Shown piece after piece: positions 1-8,549 of a stretch of DNA of 64,000 nucleotides. The stretch comes from JAUVKT01 sp942491535 (GTDB lineage: Bacteria; Bacteroidota; Bacteroidia; Bacteroidales; VadinHA17). The position numbers and the translations under genes were made by a program. The stretch is taken from positions 124,001 through 188,000 of the forward strand of contig CALOBV010000007.1 of assembly GCA_942491535.1 (NCBI GenBank), read 5' to 3'. Each line of letters opens with the position of its first letter. Within the stretch, counting starts at the first letter, position 1. The notes beneath the pieces are model-generated. The model did no database searches. It was not told the DNA's origin and saw nothing but the letters and a program-made list of their open reading frames with translations.

Positions 1-1277
1 TCGGTCAATGTACTAAACCACATACTGCTTGAGTATTCAAGATATTTATCGATTTCCTGACCGCTTAACCGGACAGTATAGAGCATATTCTCAAACCTGT
101 ATAGATCAAACATATCATCCACCCGAAGTTCTCCTGAGTCAATCTTTACATCGAACGACAGTGGAGCTGCAAAAGAAATATCCGCACCTGATGTCTCCAT
201 CTGAATCTGATGAATCAAATCCATAAAATCTGAATCACCAAAATATGATTCTCTCGATGAAATTGTTTTGTCTAAATAGCCAATCGGCCTGCTGATATAA
301 TCAGATATTATACTGTAATCATTCTTAAACTGATCTTCAAAGTCCTTACTTACCGCCAGTGTATCGGTCCTGATATGACTTCCCTTAATTGATATTATTT
401 TGGGGTCCTTTTTGCCTGAGAACTCTATTTCAGCCAGAGAGATAAACCTGGCATGACTGCCGCCATCCAGTATAAGGACACTGTCTCCTTTCTCCGTAAC
501 AAGAAAATCATTCATAAGATCGTGATCATGTCCAATGAAAATCAGATCAAACCCAGGAACTTCACGGGCAACAGCTAATGAAGCATTTTCATTCTTGAAC
601 GAACCAATATCCCCTCCACCATATTTTTCATTCCATCCTGCATGAAACAGACCAATAACCATATCAGGATTTTGCTCCAGAATAACAGGCATCCACTTGC
701 GTGCCGAAACCACCATGTCTTCAAATTCGATCCCGCTGTACAAAATTTCAGGAAGCCAACCCGGGACACCAGGAGTAATTAGTCCAAGTACCGCAATCTT
801 ATAGCCATTCTGTCGAACTATCGTATAAGGTGTAAAGTAGGGTTCTCCATTCTGAGTATTAACAGCATTTGCTGCGAGCATAGGAGCATTGTATTCTGTT
901 CTTATTCTGTCATAAACACTATGTCCGGCTTCAATATCATGATTCCCAACAGTAATAGCATCGTAATTGAGATAATTTAATACCCTGGGCCATAAATGGC
1001 TTGTGCTCGTATCCTCAAAATTGTAATAATAGACCGAGGGAGTGCCCTGGAGATTATCGCCATTATCGAGTAATAATAATTCTTTAGAGCTAAAATTACT
1101 CAGATAACTTGCCACTTTCGACATCGAATACCTGGCTTCGTTCCCCGTAGCAGGATCATGTCCAAAAATAACACCGTGTAAGTCAGTCGTTGCAGCCACA
1201 TATATTTTATTATCTGTATTTCTACTACACGATAATAATAAGATAAGTAGAAAGAATATGGATATCGTTCTAATCAA
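1..1277 (-). CDS. 5'-nucleotidase / metallophosphatase lipoprotein, cut by the window edge
   Basis: The reading frame is open from about 1277 to the left edge, giving about 425 residues without the C-terminus. The N-terminus is a lipoprotein signal ending LLLSC, so the enzyme should sit on the periplasmic face of a membrane. Calcineurin-type metallophosphatase motifs appear in order: TTDLHG, DNGDNLQG, VGNHDIE, and GHDHD. The part nearest the edge (GADISFAAPLSF and following) matches the start of the 5'-nucleotidase C-terminal substrate domain. The family hydrolyses nucleotides or 2',3'-cyclic nucleotides to nucleosides. No ATG fits the signal peptide; a TTG at 1277 is the best start and lies about 28 nt after a TAATTTTG promoter box. 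UshA/CpdB type cannot be resolved here. Confidence 0.85.
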   Translation of the reverse strand, partial: MIRTISIFFLLILLLSCSRNTDNKIYVAATTDLHGVIFGHDPATGNEARYSMSKVASYLSNFSSKELLLLDNGDNLQGTPSVYYYNFEDTSTSHLWPRVLNYLNYDAITVGNHDIEAGHSVYDRIRTEYNAPMLAANAVNTQNGEPYFTPYTIVRQNGYKIAVLGLITPGVPGWLPEILYSGIEFEDMVVSARKWMPVILEQNPDMVIGLFHAGWNEKYGGGDIGSFKNENASLAVAREVPGFDLIFIGHDHDLMNDFLVTEKGDSVLILDGGSHARFISLAEIEFSGKKDPKIISIKGSHIRTDTLAVSKDFEDQFKNDYSIISDYISRPIGYLDKTISSRESYFGDSDFMDLIHQIQMETSGADISFAAPLSFDVKIDSGELRVDDMFDLYRFENMLYTVRLSGQEIDKYLEYSSSMWFSTLT

Positions 1278-1304
1278 GTTTACAGGTTTTTGTGAAGTAT
1301 GATG

Positions 1305-1312
1305 CAAAATTA
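1305..1312 (-). promoter_or_regulatory. Candidate Bacteroidota -7 box upstream of the 5'-nucleotidase
   Basis: The minus strand reads TAATTTTG, a full match to TAnnTTTG, about 28 nt before the proposed TTG start. I see no -33 TTTG at the expected distance, so support is partial. Confidence 0.35.
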
Positions 1313-1425
1313 ATTTCTTAAATAACAAAATCACTAAATAATAGTAATTTTGGCATCAAAATATGCTATTAAACTAACAATGTGCTATTGTTTTTGTTTA
1401 TTTAGCCATTTCGAAATACTTAATA

Positions 1426-2598
1426 GTGATTATGGTTCAAACAGGATTCGATATTATTTCAAAAAAATTACCTGAAAAACTTATCGGAAAAAGCGCTGCT
1501 GTACTATGTCACTCTCCCAGTATTAACGGAAAATATCAGCATATTATTGATTTCCTTGAGAGCAATAATCAGATCAGGATAAGTGCTATCTTCGGACCAC
1601 AGCATGGTCTCTTTGGTGAGACACAGGATAATATGATAGAATGGGAAGGTTATACTCACCCCGTGTATGATATTCCCGTATATAGCCTTTACGGTAAATT
1701 CAGAGAGCCCCTGCCTGATATGCTTACAAACATAGAGGCTTTTATTATAGATCTTCAGGATATTGGTGCCAGGCCATATACATATATATGGACAATGAAG
1801 CACTGTATGGAAGTTTGCGGTAAACTGGGAATCCCTGTTTGGATACTCGACCGACCCAACCCTGTAAGCAGGCTAGGTTTTGATGGTCCCCTGTTAAAGC
1901 GTGATTTTTTCACTTTTGTCGGTGAAGCAGAAATACCATTATGTCATAATATGACCATAGGTGAAATAGCCCTCTGGATAAACAATTTCGAATCCACCGG
2001 ATGTGATCTGAACATAGTATGGATGACTGGTTGGGAAAGAGGTATGTCGTTCGAACAAACAGGCCTGCCATGGGTACCACCTTCGCCGAATATGCCAGGT
2101 GTTAATACATCTGTAGTATATCCCGGGACTGTACTCACCGAGGCCCTGAATCTTTCCGAGGGAAGGGGTACTACTACTCCATTTGAATTATTTGGGGCGC
2201 CGGAACTAAATTCAATAAGTCTTCTTAAAAACCTGAATTCCAGATCTCTTCCTGGATGTAGGTTCAGACCACATGATTATATTCCAACCTTCCACAAATA
2301 CAGTCAGAAATATTGTAAAGGCATCTTTATACATGTTATTGATCAGGATAAATATAAACCGGTATATACGGCGGTTAACATTTATGAGGCAATTATAGAG
2401 TCTACACCTGGTTATCTCTCATTTAATGATCCACCCTATGAATATGAAGACAGCCTGATACCCTTCGATATTCTTATCGGAGACAGCAGTATAAGAAAGG
2501 TTCTGGAAAACGGAGGAAGTATTAAAATAGAACAAGAAAAGTGGCTTGATGAAATAGAATCATTCAGGGCAGAGTTAAAACAAATAAGCTATTATTAA
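1426..2598 (+). CDS. namZ: NamZ-family exo-beta-N-acetylmuramidase (DUF1343)
   Basis: This 390-residue protein carries the DUF1343 signatures: FGPQHG near residue 56, DLQDIGARPYTY near 109, DRPNP near 142 and PWVPPSPNMP near 215. Characterised NamZ enzymes (the Bacillus YbbC type) remove terminal N-acetylmuramic acid from peptidoglycan fragments, which feeds cell-wall recycling. Length is as expected for a complete protein. No signal peptide or lipobox is visible, unlike many secreted homologues, so cytoplasmic action on imported muropeptides is possible. The start could equally be the second ATG two codons in (1432). A TauE-type transporter gene follows after 7 nt and is probably co-transcribed. 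Confidence 0.85.
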   Translation: MIMVQTGFDIISKKLPEKLIGKSAAVLCHSPSINGKYQHIIDFLESNNQIRISAIFGPQHGLFGETQDNMIEWEGYTHPVYDIPVYSLYGKFREPLPDMLTNIEAFIIDLQDIGARPYTYIWTMKHCMEVCGKLGIPVWILDRPNPVSRLGFDGPLLKRDFFTFVGEAEIPLCHNMTIGEIALWINNFESTGCDLNIVWMTGWERGMSFEQTGLPWVPPSPNMPGVNTSVVYPGTVLTEALNLSEGRGTTTPFELFGAPELNSISLLKNLNSRSLPGCRFRPHDYIPTFHKYSQKYCKGIFIHVIDQDKYKPVYTAVNIYEAIIESTPGYLSFNDPPYEYEDSLIPFDILIGDSSIRKVLENGGSIKIEQEKWLDEIESFRAELKQISYY

Positions 2599-2605
2599 GT
2601 CATAA

Positions 2606-3349
2606 ATGGATCCAATTCTAACATATGCCTTACTGGCCATTATTATTCTTTTCGCGAGTTTTGTACGTGGCACAGCCGGATTTGGACTTGCAATGACTGC
2701 TATGCCCCTTCTTAACCTGTTTATGAATTATCTTGATACAGTGATCCTGGCAGTTTTCCTTAACCTGATGTTTTCTGTCGTTCACCTGATACGCTCAAGA
2801 GGAAGTATAAGCAAGCTGAATTTAATCCTGACTTTATTGTTTGGGATAATAGGGGTAACAACCGGAGTAATAATACTGAAAGGTGTGGATCAGAACCTGC
2901 TTAAGACAATTGCAGGTATAATAATAATAATGTTTGGTTTTTCTATACTATTTGGACTTGAGATAAGAATTAAAAATAAGTCGTTCGCATTTTCTGCTGC
3001 CGCACTTACCGGAGGTATACTTGCAGGCTGTGCCTCTGTTGGCGGACCGGCAGCTGCAATAATTCTCGGCGGAACAAACATGAAACAGGATAAATTCAGA
3101 TACGCAATGTCTGTATTTTTCCTTATTACCTATCTATATTCGGCGATAATGTACGGTGCTACAAGATTAGTAAGCCTGAACAATATAAAAATGATTCTCT
3201 TTTCTCTCCCCTTTATGGCGGCAGGTCTTGTTCTCGGGGATAAAATTTCAGGTAAGCTAAATAAAAATATTTTCCGGAGGATGGTTCTTGTACTGCTAAT
3301 TATTACCGGATCAATTATTACCTACCAGGGTTTTAAAGCAATTATTTAG
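2606..3349 (+). CDS. TauE/SafE-family membrane transporter
   Basis: This 247-residue, highly hydrophobic protein has about eight predicted membrane segments and the two-repeat layout of the TauE/SafE (former DUF81) family, including an RGTAGFG turn near residue 21 and a GCASVGGPAAA segment near 139. Family members export sulfite, sulfoacetate or other small organosulfur anions, but the substrate here cannot be read from sequence. It begins 7 nt after the muramidase gene, so the two are probably one operon. Its 3' end overlaps the convergent octaheme cytochrome gene by 8 bp. Confidence 0.8.
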   Translation: MDPILTYALLAIIILFASFVRGTAGFGLAMTAMPLLNLFMNYLDTVILAVFLNLMFSVVHLIRSRGSISKLNLILTLLFGIIGVTTGVIILKGVDQNLLKTIAGIIIIMFGFSILFGLEIRIKNKSFAFSAAALTGGILAGCASVGGPAAAIILGGTNMKQDKFRYAMSVFFLITYLYSAIMYGATRLVSLNNIKMILFSLPFMAAGLVLGDKISGKLNKNIFRRMVLVLLIITGSIITYQGFKAII

Positions 3350-5747
3350 TCTCAGCTCTGATAGCCAGGAGCATATTATTAAACCTCTGCAGCTGGTCGT
3401 CTCCAAACAAATCACTACTAATTGCATCTTCAAGTATTTTCTGGGCCCTGGCAGTATTTCCGGATTTTATCTCAAGATCAGAAAGCAATAAATATGCATC
3501 TGAATAAAGCGGATGCAAATTAATTAATTCCTTCAGGACGATTCTTGCTTTATCGAAATCACCATATTTTACAAGGTAAAATGCGTAGGTATAAGAATAC
3601 CTGGGGTTATTCTTATCGAGCATCCGTGCCTTTTCAATTAACTGCAATGATTCAAGCTCATTCTCTTCGGCCAGTAATACACTTAGATTAAAGGCGGCTG
3701 TAGCATTATCTTCCGAAACGACAAGTAACCTTCTAAGGAAGGAAATCGCACGGTCTTCTCTTCCGCTCTCACCATATAATAGTGCCAGATTCAGGAGTGC
3801 CGCCTCGTTATCCGGGGAATAACTGAGTGCAAGTTCAAACATCTTTTCTGCATTAATAATATCGCCAGATAATGAGTAGAGATAACCTGCATTAATCATA
3901 GGCATGATAGCTTTCGGATAAACCTTCAATGAGTTAAGGTATGCCTCAAGCGCTTTTGAATTATCGCCCATGTTACTGTAGAAATTACCCAGGTTATAGT
4001 ACGCAGTCCAGTCATCATTCCTCGAAATAAGTGAGTTCTTATACTCTGTAAGAGCTTCATTCATATGCTTATTCTCATTCAATAAACTCAATGCATAAGG
4101 ATTATTGCTCAATGCAAATGCTGCATTTAATCTCACCAACCTGTAATCATCTTCCGTCATTTGGGCAAGTAAATCAAATGATTCCTGTCCATAATTATTA
4201 AATAATGCATGGGCAGCTGCAGATCTTACCAGAGGTGAAACATGAGTAGTCTTCTTATATATTGCATCCCATTTAAGATCATTGTCACAATTTTCCAAAA
4301 GCCTGATAAATGAAGTTGTGAATACAACATCAAAGCTGTCATTGTTAAGTCCATTGATTATTTCATCTAGACTTTCCCAGTTAGCTGCCCTGGCATCAGC
4401 TATTAATTTACCATCATAAATAGTAGTCTCCTGGTAATTACTTCTATGTTTTGATTTAACATCCTTATTAGCCCATTCGAAACTTTTATCATTATGACAT
4501 ATATTGCAGGCGTTTGGAGATCCAAATTCAATACTTGCTTCAGGCATTGGAGGTCTGAACGAATGGTCGCTCCTGTCCATTTTAGCAAAGGTAGTTTTTG
4601 GCATATGACAGGAGATACAAATACTCCCTTCGCCATCTTCCTTATGAAATGTATGCGCCCCCGGATTATCAACCTTGTCGTTATGACATGGTGTACATGC
4701 TTCGTTGGGCTTATTTCCGGCAAACCTGTATCTTCCACTTGATGTATGACAGCTTACACAGTCAAGCTGGCCGCCGGATTTACACTTATTCATTTCCCAG
4801 GTAGTCATTGTGTAATTTTCTCCCAGATCCCGTCCGTCGGGGTAAAAATCCTGATTTTCTAATGTAATAAGATTGAAATAGTCGTAATACCTTTCGCCAG
4901 GATTAAAACCGGCAGCTATTACCGATGATTTACCATGACATGATCCACAAGATGAGTTATTCTGCTGCTGGCTAAACTTACTGGTCTGAATAATCTTTAA
5001 GTCATCAGGTATTTTGTTTTTGCCTGCTTTAACACATGCCCTGATATGTTCGAGGCTTGGGCCATGACATGTCTCACAGTTAATTCCCGGTTCACTCCAG
5101 CTTGTTGTGTACTCAAGAGTTTCGAGATCAAAATTAGACTCGAGCTGACTAACATGGCAATTATAGCACGAAGTATTAAATGTATAAAGATGATTTTTCC
5201 AGTCAAGTGGCTCATCTTCCATATTTTCAAAATGTCTGACACCGCTTTCGGGATTGTTATACCACATTTCTTTATCACAATCATAAGCTAATGGCAGCAC
5301 GTGAAGTATGCCTCTCTCGAATTCAGTAAGAAAATAAAAAACATACTTCCCTCCCATAACATGAATTGCTTTATAGGTATTTGTATCTCCTACCGCTGAG
5401 ATTTCTTTAAAAATCAATTCATTATTATTTCCATTTATCTCAAACCTTGACTCACCAACATCCTCTTTTGCATTTAGAACAGATATATTTGAATTGATAA
5501 AATCAGCGTTTACAGGTTGCATGGCAAGTCCGTGAAATGAGGTGGCCCACAGCTGGTAAAACTTTTCGTGGCATGGCAGGCAACTTTCTGATCCGGCATA
5601 ACGGGCTACTTGCCTGTTTAGCTTCCAGTAATTAGTACCCCTAATCGTGAAATAGGCTGAAATTGATAATATAATCAAAGCAATAAAAGCAACAGGATAA
5701 ATGACTCTCAATTTCATTCGCAAAGTTTTAAGCCGGTCATACATCAC
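3342..5747 (-). CDS. Membrane-anchored octaheme c-type cytochrome with HEAT-like and TPR repeats
   Basis: The 801-residue product starts with a membrane anchor (about residues 13-35). Eight CxxCH heme-attachment motifs then follow: CLPCH (56), CYNCH (194), CETCH (224), CGSCH (267), CVSCH (330), CTPCH (351), CISCH (377) and CNICH (414). The cytochrome half resembles the cytochrome c554/NrfA-like multiheme group. Residues about 490-570 look like HEAT repeats and 585-800 like consecutive TPRs, a protein-docking scaffold. It should face the periplasm. The catalytic activity is unknown; the usual CxxCK of NrfA is absent, so nitrite reductase is not supported. The gene lies 19 nt downstream of a GroES-like gene, probably in one operon. 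Confidence 0.85.
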   Translation of the reverse strand: MMYDRLKTLRMKLRVIYPVAFIALIILSISAYFTIRGTNYWKLNRQVARYAGSESCLPCHEKFYQLWATSFHGLAMQPVNADFINSNISVLNAKEDVGESRFEINGNNNELIFKEISAVGDTNTYKAIHVMGGKYVFYFLTEFERGILHVLPLAYDCDKEMWYNNPESGVRHFENMEDEPLDWKNHLYTFNTSCYNCHVSQLESNFDLETLEYTTSWSEPGINCETCHGPSLEHIRACVKAGKNKIPDDLKIIQTSKFSQQQNNSSCGSCHGKSSVIAAGFNPGERYYDYFNLITLENQDFYPDGRDLGENYTMTTWEMNKCKSGGQLDCVSCHTSSGRYRFAGNKPNEACTPCHNDKVDNPGAHTFHKEDGEGSICISCHMPKTTFAKMDRSDHSFRPPMPEASIEFGSPNACNICHNDKSFEWANKDVKSKHRSNYQETTIYDGKLIADARAANWESLDEIINGLNNDSFDVVFTTSFIRLLENCDNDLKWDAIYKKTTHVSPLVRSAAAHALFNNYGQESFDLLAQMTEDDYRLVRLNAAFALSNNPYALSLLNENKHMNEALTEYKNSLISRNDDWTAYYNLGNFYSNMGDNSKALEAYLNSLKVYPKAIMPMINAGYLYSLSGDIINAEKMFELALSYSPDNEAALLNLALLYGESGREDRAISFLRRLLVVSEDNATAAFNLSVLLAEENELESLQLIEKARMLDKNNPRYSYTYAFYLVKYGDFDKARIVLKELINLHPLYSDAYLLLSDLEIKSGNTARAQKILEDAISSDLFGDDQLQRFNNMLLAIRAETK

Positions 5748-5766
5748 ATGGTCTAGAATTTTTTAA

Positions 5767-6150
5767 CTACTCAAATAAACCATCATCTCTCATTAACAAT
5801 AGCAGAGATGTCTGTGATACTACAACATATTTTTCTTTATTAAATTCTATTTCTATTGCACTATTCTGCATATATACAGCAAGATCACCTTCTTTTGGCT
5901 GGAGGGGAACATATTTTGGTTCCTGTCCTCCTGGCTTCCATGGTTCATCCACATCGGCCATGGCAGGAATTGGATACCCCGGGCCAACCTTTACTACATA
6001 TCCAATTTGCACTTTTTCCTTTTCCTGAACGCCGGGGGGAAGATAAAGACCTGATTTAGTTTTTGACTGTGGGGTTTTAGGTTTAATTAATATCCTGTCG
6101 CCCACAACAATCAGCTTGGATAAATCCTTCTCGTCAAGATGAACACTCAT
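5767..6150 (-). CDS. GroES-like (Cpn10-family) protein
   Basis: This 127-residue protein aligns with co-chaperonin GroES from VGDRILIKP near residue 16 to the end, including the region equivalent to the mobile loop (TKSGLYLPP). It is about 30 residues longer than usual, because a segment rich in Pro, Gly and Trp (around PWKPGGQEPKY) sits between the VGPG and KEGD strands. No GroEL gene is nearby, which suggests a paralogue rather than the housekeeping GroES. It precedes the octaheme cytochrome by 19 nt on the same strand. Whether it binds GroEL or has another role cannot be told. Confidence 0.8.
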   Translation of the reverse strand: MSVHLDEKDLSKLIVVGDRILIKPKTPQSKTKSGLYLPPGVQEKEKVQIGYVVKVGPGYPIPAMADVDEPWKPGGQEPKYVPLQPKEGDLAVYMQNSAIEIEFNKEKYVVVSQTSLLLLMRDDGLFE

Positions 6151-6172
6151 TATTTCTCTGTTTTACTCTATA

Positions 6173-6180
6173 CAAATCTA
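6173..6180 (-). promoter_or_regulatory. Candidate -7 box for the GroES-like/cytochrome operon
   Basis: The minus strand reads TAGATTTG, a full TAnnTTTG match 23 nt before the start codon of the GroES-like gene. No clear -33 element is seen. Confidence 0.4.
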
Positions 6181-6235
6181 TATATATTTTTTACATTCAG
6201 GATTTTTTGAGAATATTTGTACTCTATTTGCAATC

Positions 6236-6934
6236 ATGGAATACAGCTTTATACTTGTCGAACCAAAAGTGCCTGAAAATATAGGTGCAAGTGCCAGGGC
6301 CCTTAAAACAATGGGTTTTAGTTCTCTTATCTTAGTTAAGCCCTGTGAAGATCCTGAAGGCAGAGCCAGGTGGCTTGCACATGGTTCAAACGAAATACTT
6401 GATAATGCCAGGATATATAAATCGCTTAATGAAGCAATAAGCGGTTTTGATCTTGTAATTTCGACAACGACAAGAAAGAGAAATGTTCAGAGTGATTTAA
6501 TACCTCTTTCAGAGCTATCTGATTTTATTGGAAATAAAGGACTTGCCATTAAGAAAGTAGCAATAGTTTTTGGCAATGAAGAATCAGGCCTTTCAAATAC
6601 AGACTTATCGCTCTGCCATATTTCTTCAACAATACCTCTGGTTAATGATTTTCCTTCCTTAAACCTCTCGCAGTCGCTAATGCTATTTGCATATGAGCTT
6701 TCAGCAGGAAAAAGAAATATTAACATACCAGGCGAAAGACAGATTGCAGGAGAAGAATCGCTAAGCGCAGTTAGGGAGAAGGTAGAAAAGATTCTTGAAG
6801 CAACAGAACTCAATGAAAATCCGTCTCTTTCCGGAAAAATTATCGAAAGAATATCACATGCCGATGGAAAAGATTTAAACCTGATCCATAGTATAGCAGG
6901 CAAGGTGCTGGAAATAATTAATAACAGAAAGTAA
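6236..6934 (+). CDS. trmJ: TrmJ/TrmH-family RNA 2'-O-methyltransferase
   Basis: The 232-residue protein has the SPOUT methyltransferase signatures of the TrmJ group: LVEPKVPENIGASARA near residue 7, GNEESGL at 113-119 and LNLSQSLML near 142, which together form the knotted SAM site. TrmJ methylates the 2'-O of position 32 in several tRNAs; other members of this group modify rRNA, so the exact target is inferred. An additional helical tail (about 165-232) fits the TrmJ C-terminal extension. The ATG at 6236 follows an AT-rich leader with imperfect -7 boxes (AATATTTG, TCTATTTG). The EamA gene starts 7 nt downstream. Confidence 0.8.
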   Translation: MEYSFILVEPKVPENIGASARALKTMGFSSLILVKPCEDPEGRARWLAHGSNEILDNARIYKSLNEAISGFDLVISTTTRKRNVQSDLIPLSELSDFIGNKGLAIKKVAIVFGNEESGLSNTDLSLCHISSTIPLVNDFPSLNLSQSLMLFAYELSAGKRNINIPGERQIAGEESLSAVREKVEKILEATELNENPSLSGKIIERISHADGKDLNLIHSIAGKVLEIINNRK

Positions 6935-6941
6935 AGAATCA

Positions 6942-7805
6942 ATGATTTACCTCGTACTTTGCATACTCTCATCTTCCTTCTTAATGGTAGTTTTCAAGAT
7001 AGCAGGAAGACGCAATCTTGATACATATAGTGTTATAGTTATTAATTATATAGTGGCCTCATTACTTGGTTTCCTTATTTCTGGATTCCCTACCCGGGAA
7101 ACCTTTACAAGTAAATGGCTTCTTTTTGCCATAATTATTGGTATTCTGTTTATTGTTGTATTTCTCCTTATTGCCTATTCAACAAAAGTATCCGGGATAG
7201 CACTGACAACCGTTGCCGTTAAGATGTCTGTTATTATTCCCATTTTGTTCTCAATATTATATTTCAGCGAAAATATTTCCCCGCTTAAAGTAATTGGGAT
7301 AATTCTTGCCATGGTCGCGGTTTATCTGACAGTTCACAAAAAACAGGATCATAACATAACAAAGCGGATTGCAATTATTCTGCCCGTTTTACTTTTTATT
7401 GGCTCGGGTACTATTGATACACTGATTAAGTATACTCAGGCCACATATCTTGAGGAAGACACTACCATAATGTTCACCTCGGTATTATTTATGATTGCAG
7501 CTATATGTGGCATTTTATATTCACCCGTAAGGAAAGAGCCTCTCAAAGGATATCTCAGAGCTGATATCCTGATTGGCGGATTGATACTTGGTATTATAAA
7601 CTTCGGTTCTCTTTATGGCATCGTTATGGCCCTTGAAAGTAATGTCTTCGATAGTTCAATTATTTTTGGCATTAATAATATTGGGATTGTAGTTCTTTCT
7701 GTAGTCCTTGCCCTGCTACTATTCAGGGAAGAGTTAACCATGAGGAACAAGGCTGGGATTGTATTATCTGTTATAACAATTGTACTTCTTAGCCTTGTAA
7801 AATGA
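6942..7805 (+). CDS. EamA/DMT-superfamily transporter
   Basis: The 287-residue, almost entirely hydrophobic protein shows about ten membrane segments in two homologous halves, as in EamA-family drug/metabolite transporters. The family moves amino acids, nucleotide sugars or other small metabolites; no residue pattern tells which. The gene sits 7 nt after trmJ and overlaps the next gene by 4 nt (ATGA), so the three genes trmJ-EamA-yigZ are likely translated as one operon. Confidence 0.8.
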   Translation: MIYLVLCILSSSFLMVVFKIAGRRNLDTYSVIVINYIVASLLGFLISGFPTRETFTSKWLLFAIIIGILFIVVFLLIAYSTKVSGIALTTVAVKMSVIIPILFSILYFSENISPLKVIGIILAMVAVYLTVHKKQDHNITKRIAIILPVLLFIGSGTIDTLIKYTQATYLEEDTTIMFTSVLFMIAAICGILYSPVRKEPLKGYLRADILIGGLILGIINFGSLYGIVMALESNVFDSSIIFGINNIGIVVLSVVLALLLFREELTMRNKAGIVLSVITIVLLSLVK

Positions 7806-8416
7806 TCACCCAGGATACATTCAAAACAGTAAAATCTACATCAAAGGGACTGTATAAAGACAGGGGCAGCAAGTTTATCGGCCTTGCATACAGGGTTAAC
7901 ACTGTTGAAGAGGTTCAGCAGATCCTTGATAACATAAAGAAAGATGAATACAGGGATGCAAGACATCATTGTTATGCATATAAGATAGGCTTAGATGATA
8001 ATACATGGAGGCTAAATGATGATGGGGAGCCATCGGGAACAGCCGGCAAACCAATAATGGGTCAGATCAATTCTTTCAACCTGACAAATATACTTATTGT
8101 TGTTGTTAGATATTTCGGAGGCACACTGCTGGGTGTTGGAGGTCTTATTAACGCATACAGGAATGCGGCAAAAGATGCCCTTTCAAACGCAAAGCTGATT
8201 ACTGAAATTATACTGGTTGAATATGACCTGGCTTTTCCATATTCTTCAATGAACGATGTAATGACCCTTATTAAGGATGAGAACCTGAGACAGAGCAAGC
8301 AGGTTTTTGAGCTAAGTTGTTCTATCAGAATAGGTTTCCGCAAATCGGCTGAAGACAGGCTTACACAGAAATTATCGTTTATCAAAGATCTAAGCTATAA
8401 ACTGGTGACCGGTTAA
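7802..8416 (+). CDS. yigZ: YigZ/IMPACT-family protein
   Basis: This 204-residue protein has the UPF0029/IMPACT N-terminal domain with the family pattern SKFIG near residue 24, DARHHCYAY near 51, DDGEPSGTAGKP near 71 and VRYFGGTLLGVGGL near 101. A smaller ferredoxin-like C-terminal domain follows, as in Escherichia coli YigZ. Bacterial members have no firmly known function; a link to translation or nucleic acid binding has been suggested from structure. The start overlaps the stop of the upstream transporter gene by 4 nt, which indicates translational coupling. Confidence 0.87.
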   Translation: MITQDTFKTVKSTSKGLYKDRGSKFIGLAYRVNTVEEVQQILDNIKKDEYRDARHHCYAYKIGLDDNTWRLNDDGEPSGTAGKPIMGQINSFNLTNILIVVVRYFGGTLLGVGGLINAYRNAAKDALSNAKLITEIILVEYDLAFPYSSMNDVMTLIKDENLRQSKQVFELSCSIRIGFRKSAEDRLTQKLSFIKDLSYKLVTG

Positions 8417-8511
8417 TTTGCAGCAAAGAATAGCTTTAAATCACATTAATAATTATGCTTTGTAATTATTAATTACTTATTAACAACAAGAGTCATATAT
8501 ATATTAGTTCT

Positions 8512-8519
8512 TAACTTTG
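8512..8519 (+). promoter_or_regulatory. Candidate -7 box for pyrBI
   Basis: TAACTTTG is a full TAnnTTTG match, 30 nt before the pyrB ATG. No -33 TTG lies at the right distance. Confidence 0.45.
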
Positions 8520-8549
8520 TCACCAGGTATAAACGCTAATTAATTATTG

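Noticed and set aside
29..226. Rightward small ORF at the left edge
   Set aside because: It is antisense to the recognisable 5'-nucleotidase frame.
4403..5291. Several small ORFs on both strands within the octaheme cytochrome
   Set aside because: They are shadows of the gene with eight heme motifs and have no family features.
3342..5747. NrfA nitrite reductase
   Set aside because: There are eight CxxCH sites but no CxxCK catalytic site, and the second half is HEAT/TPR repeats.
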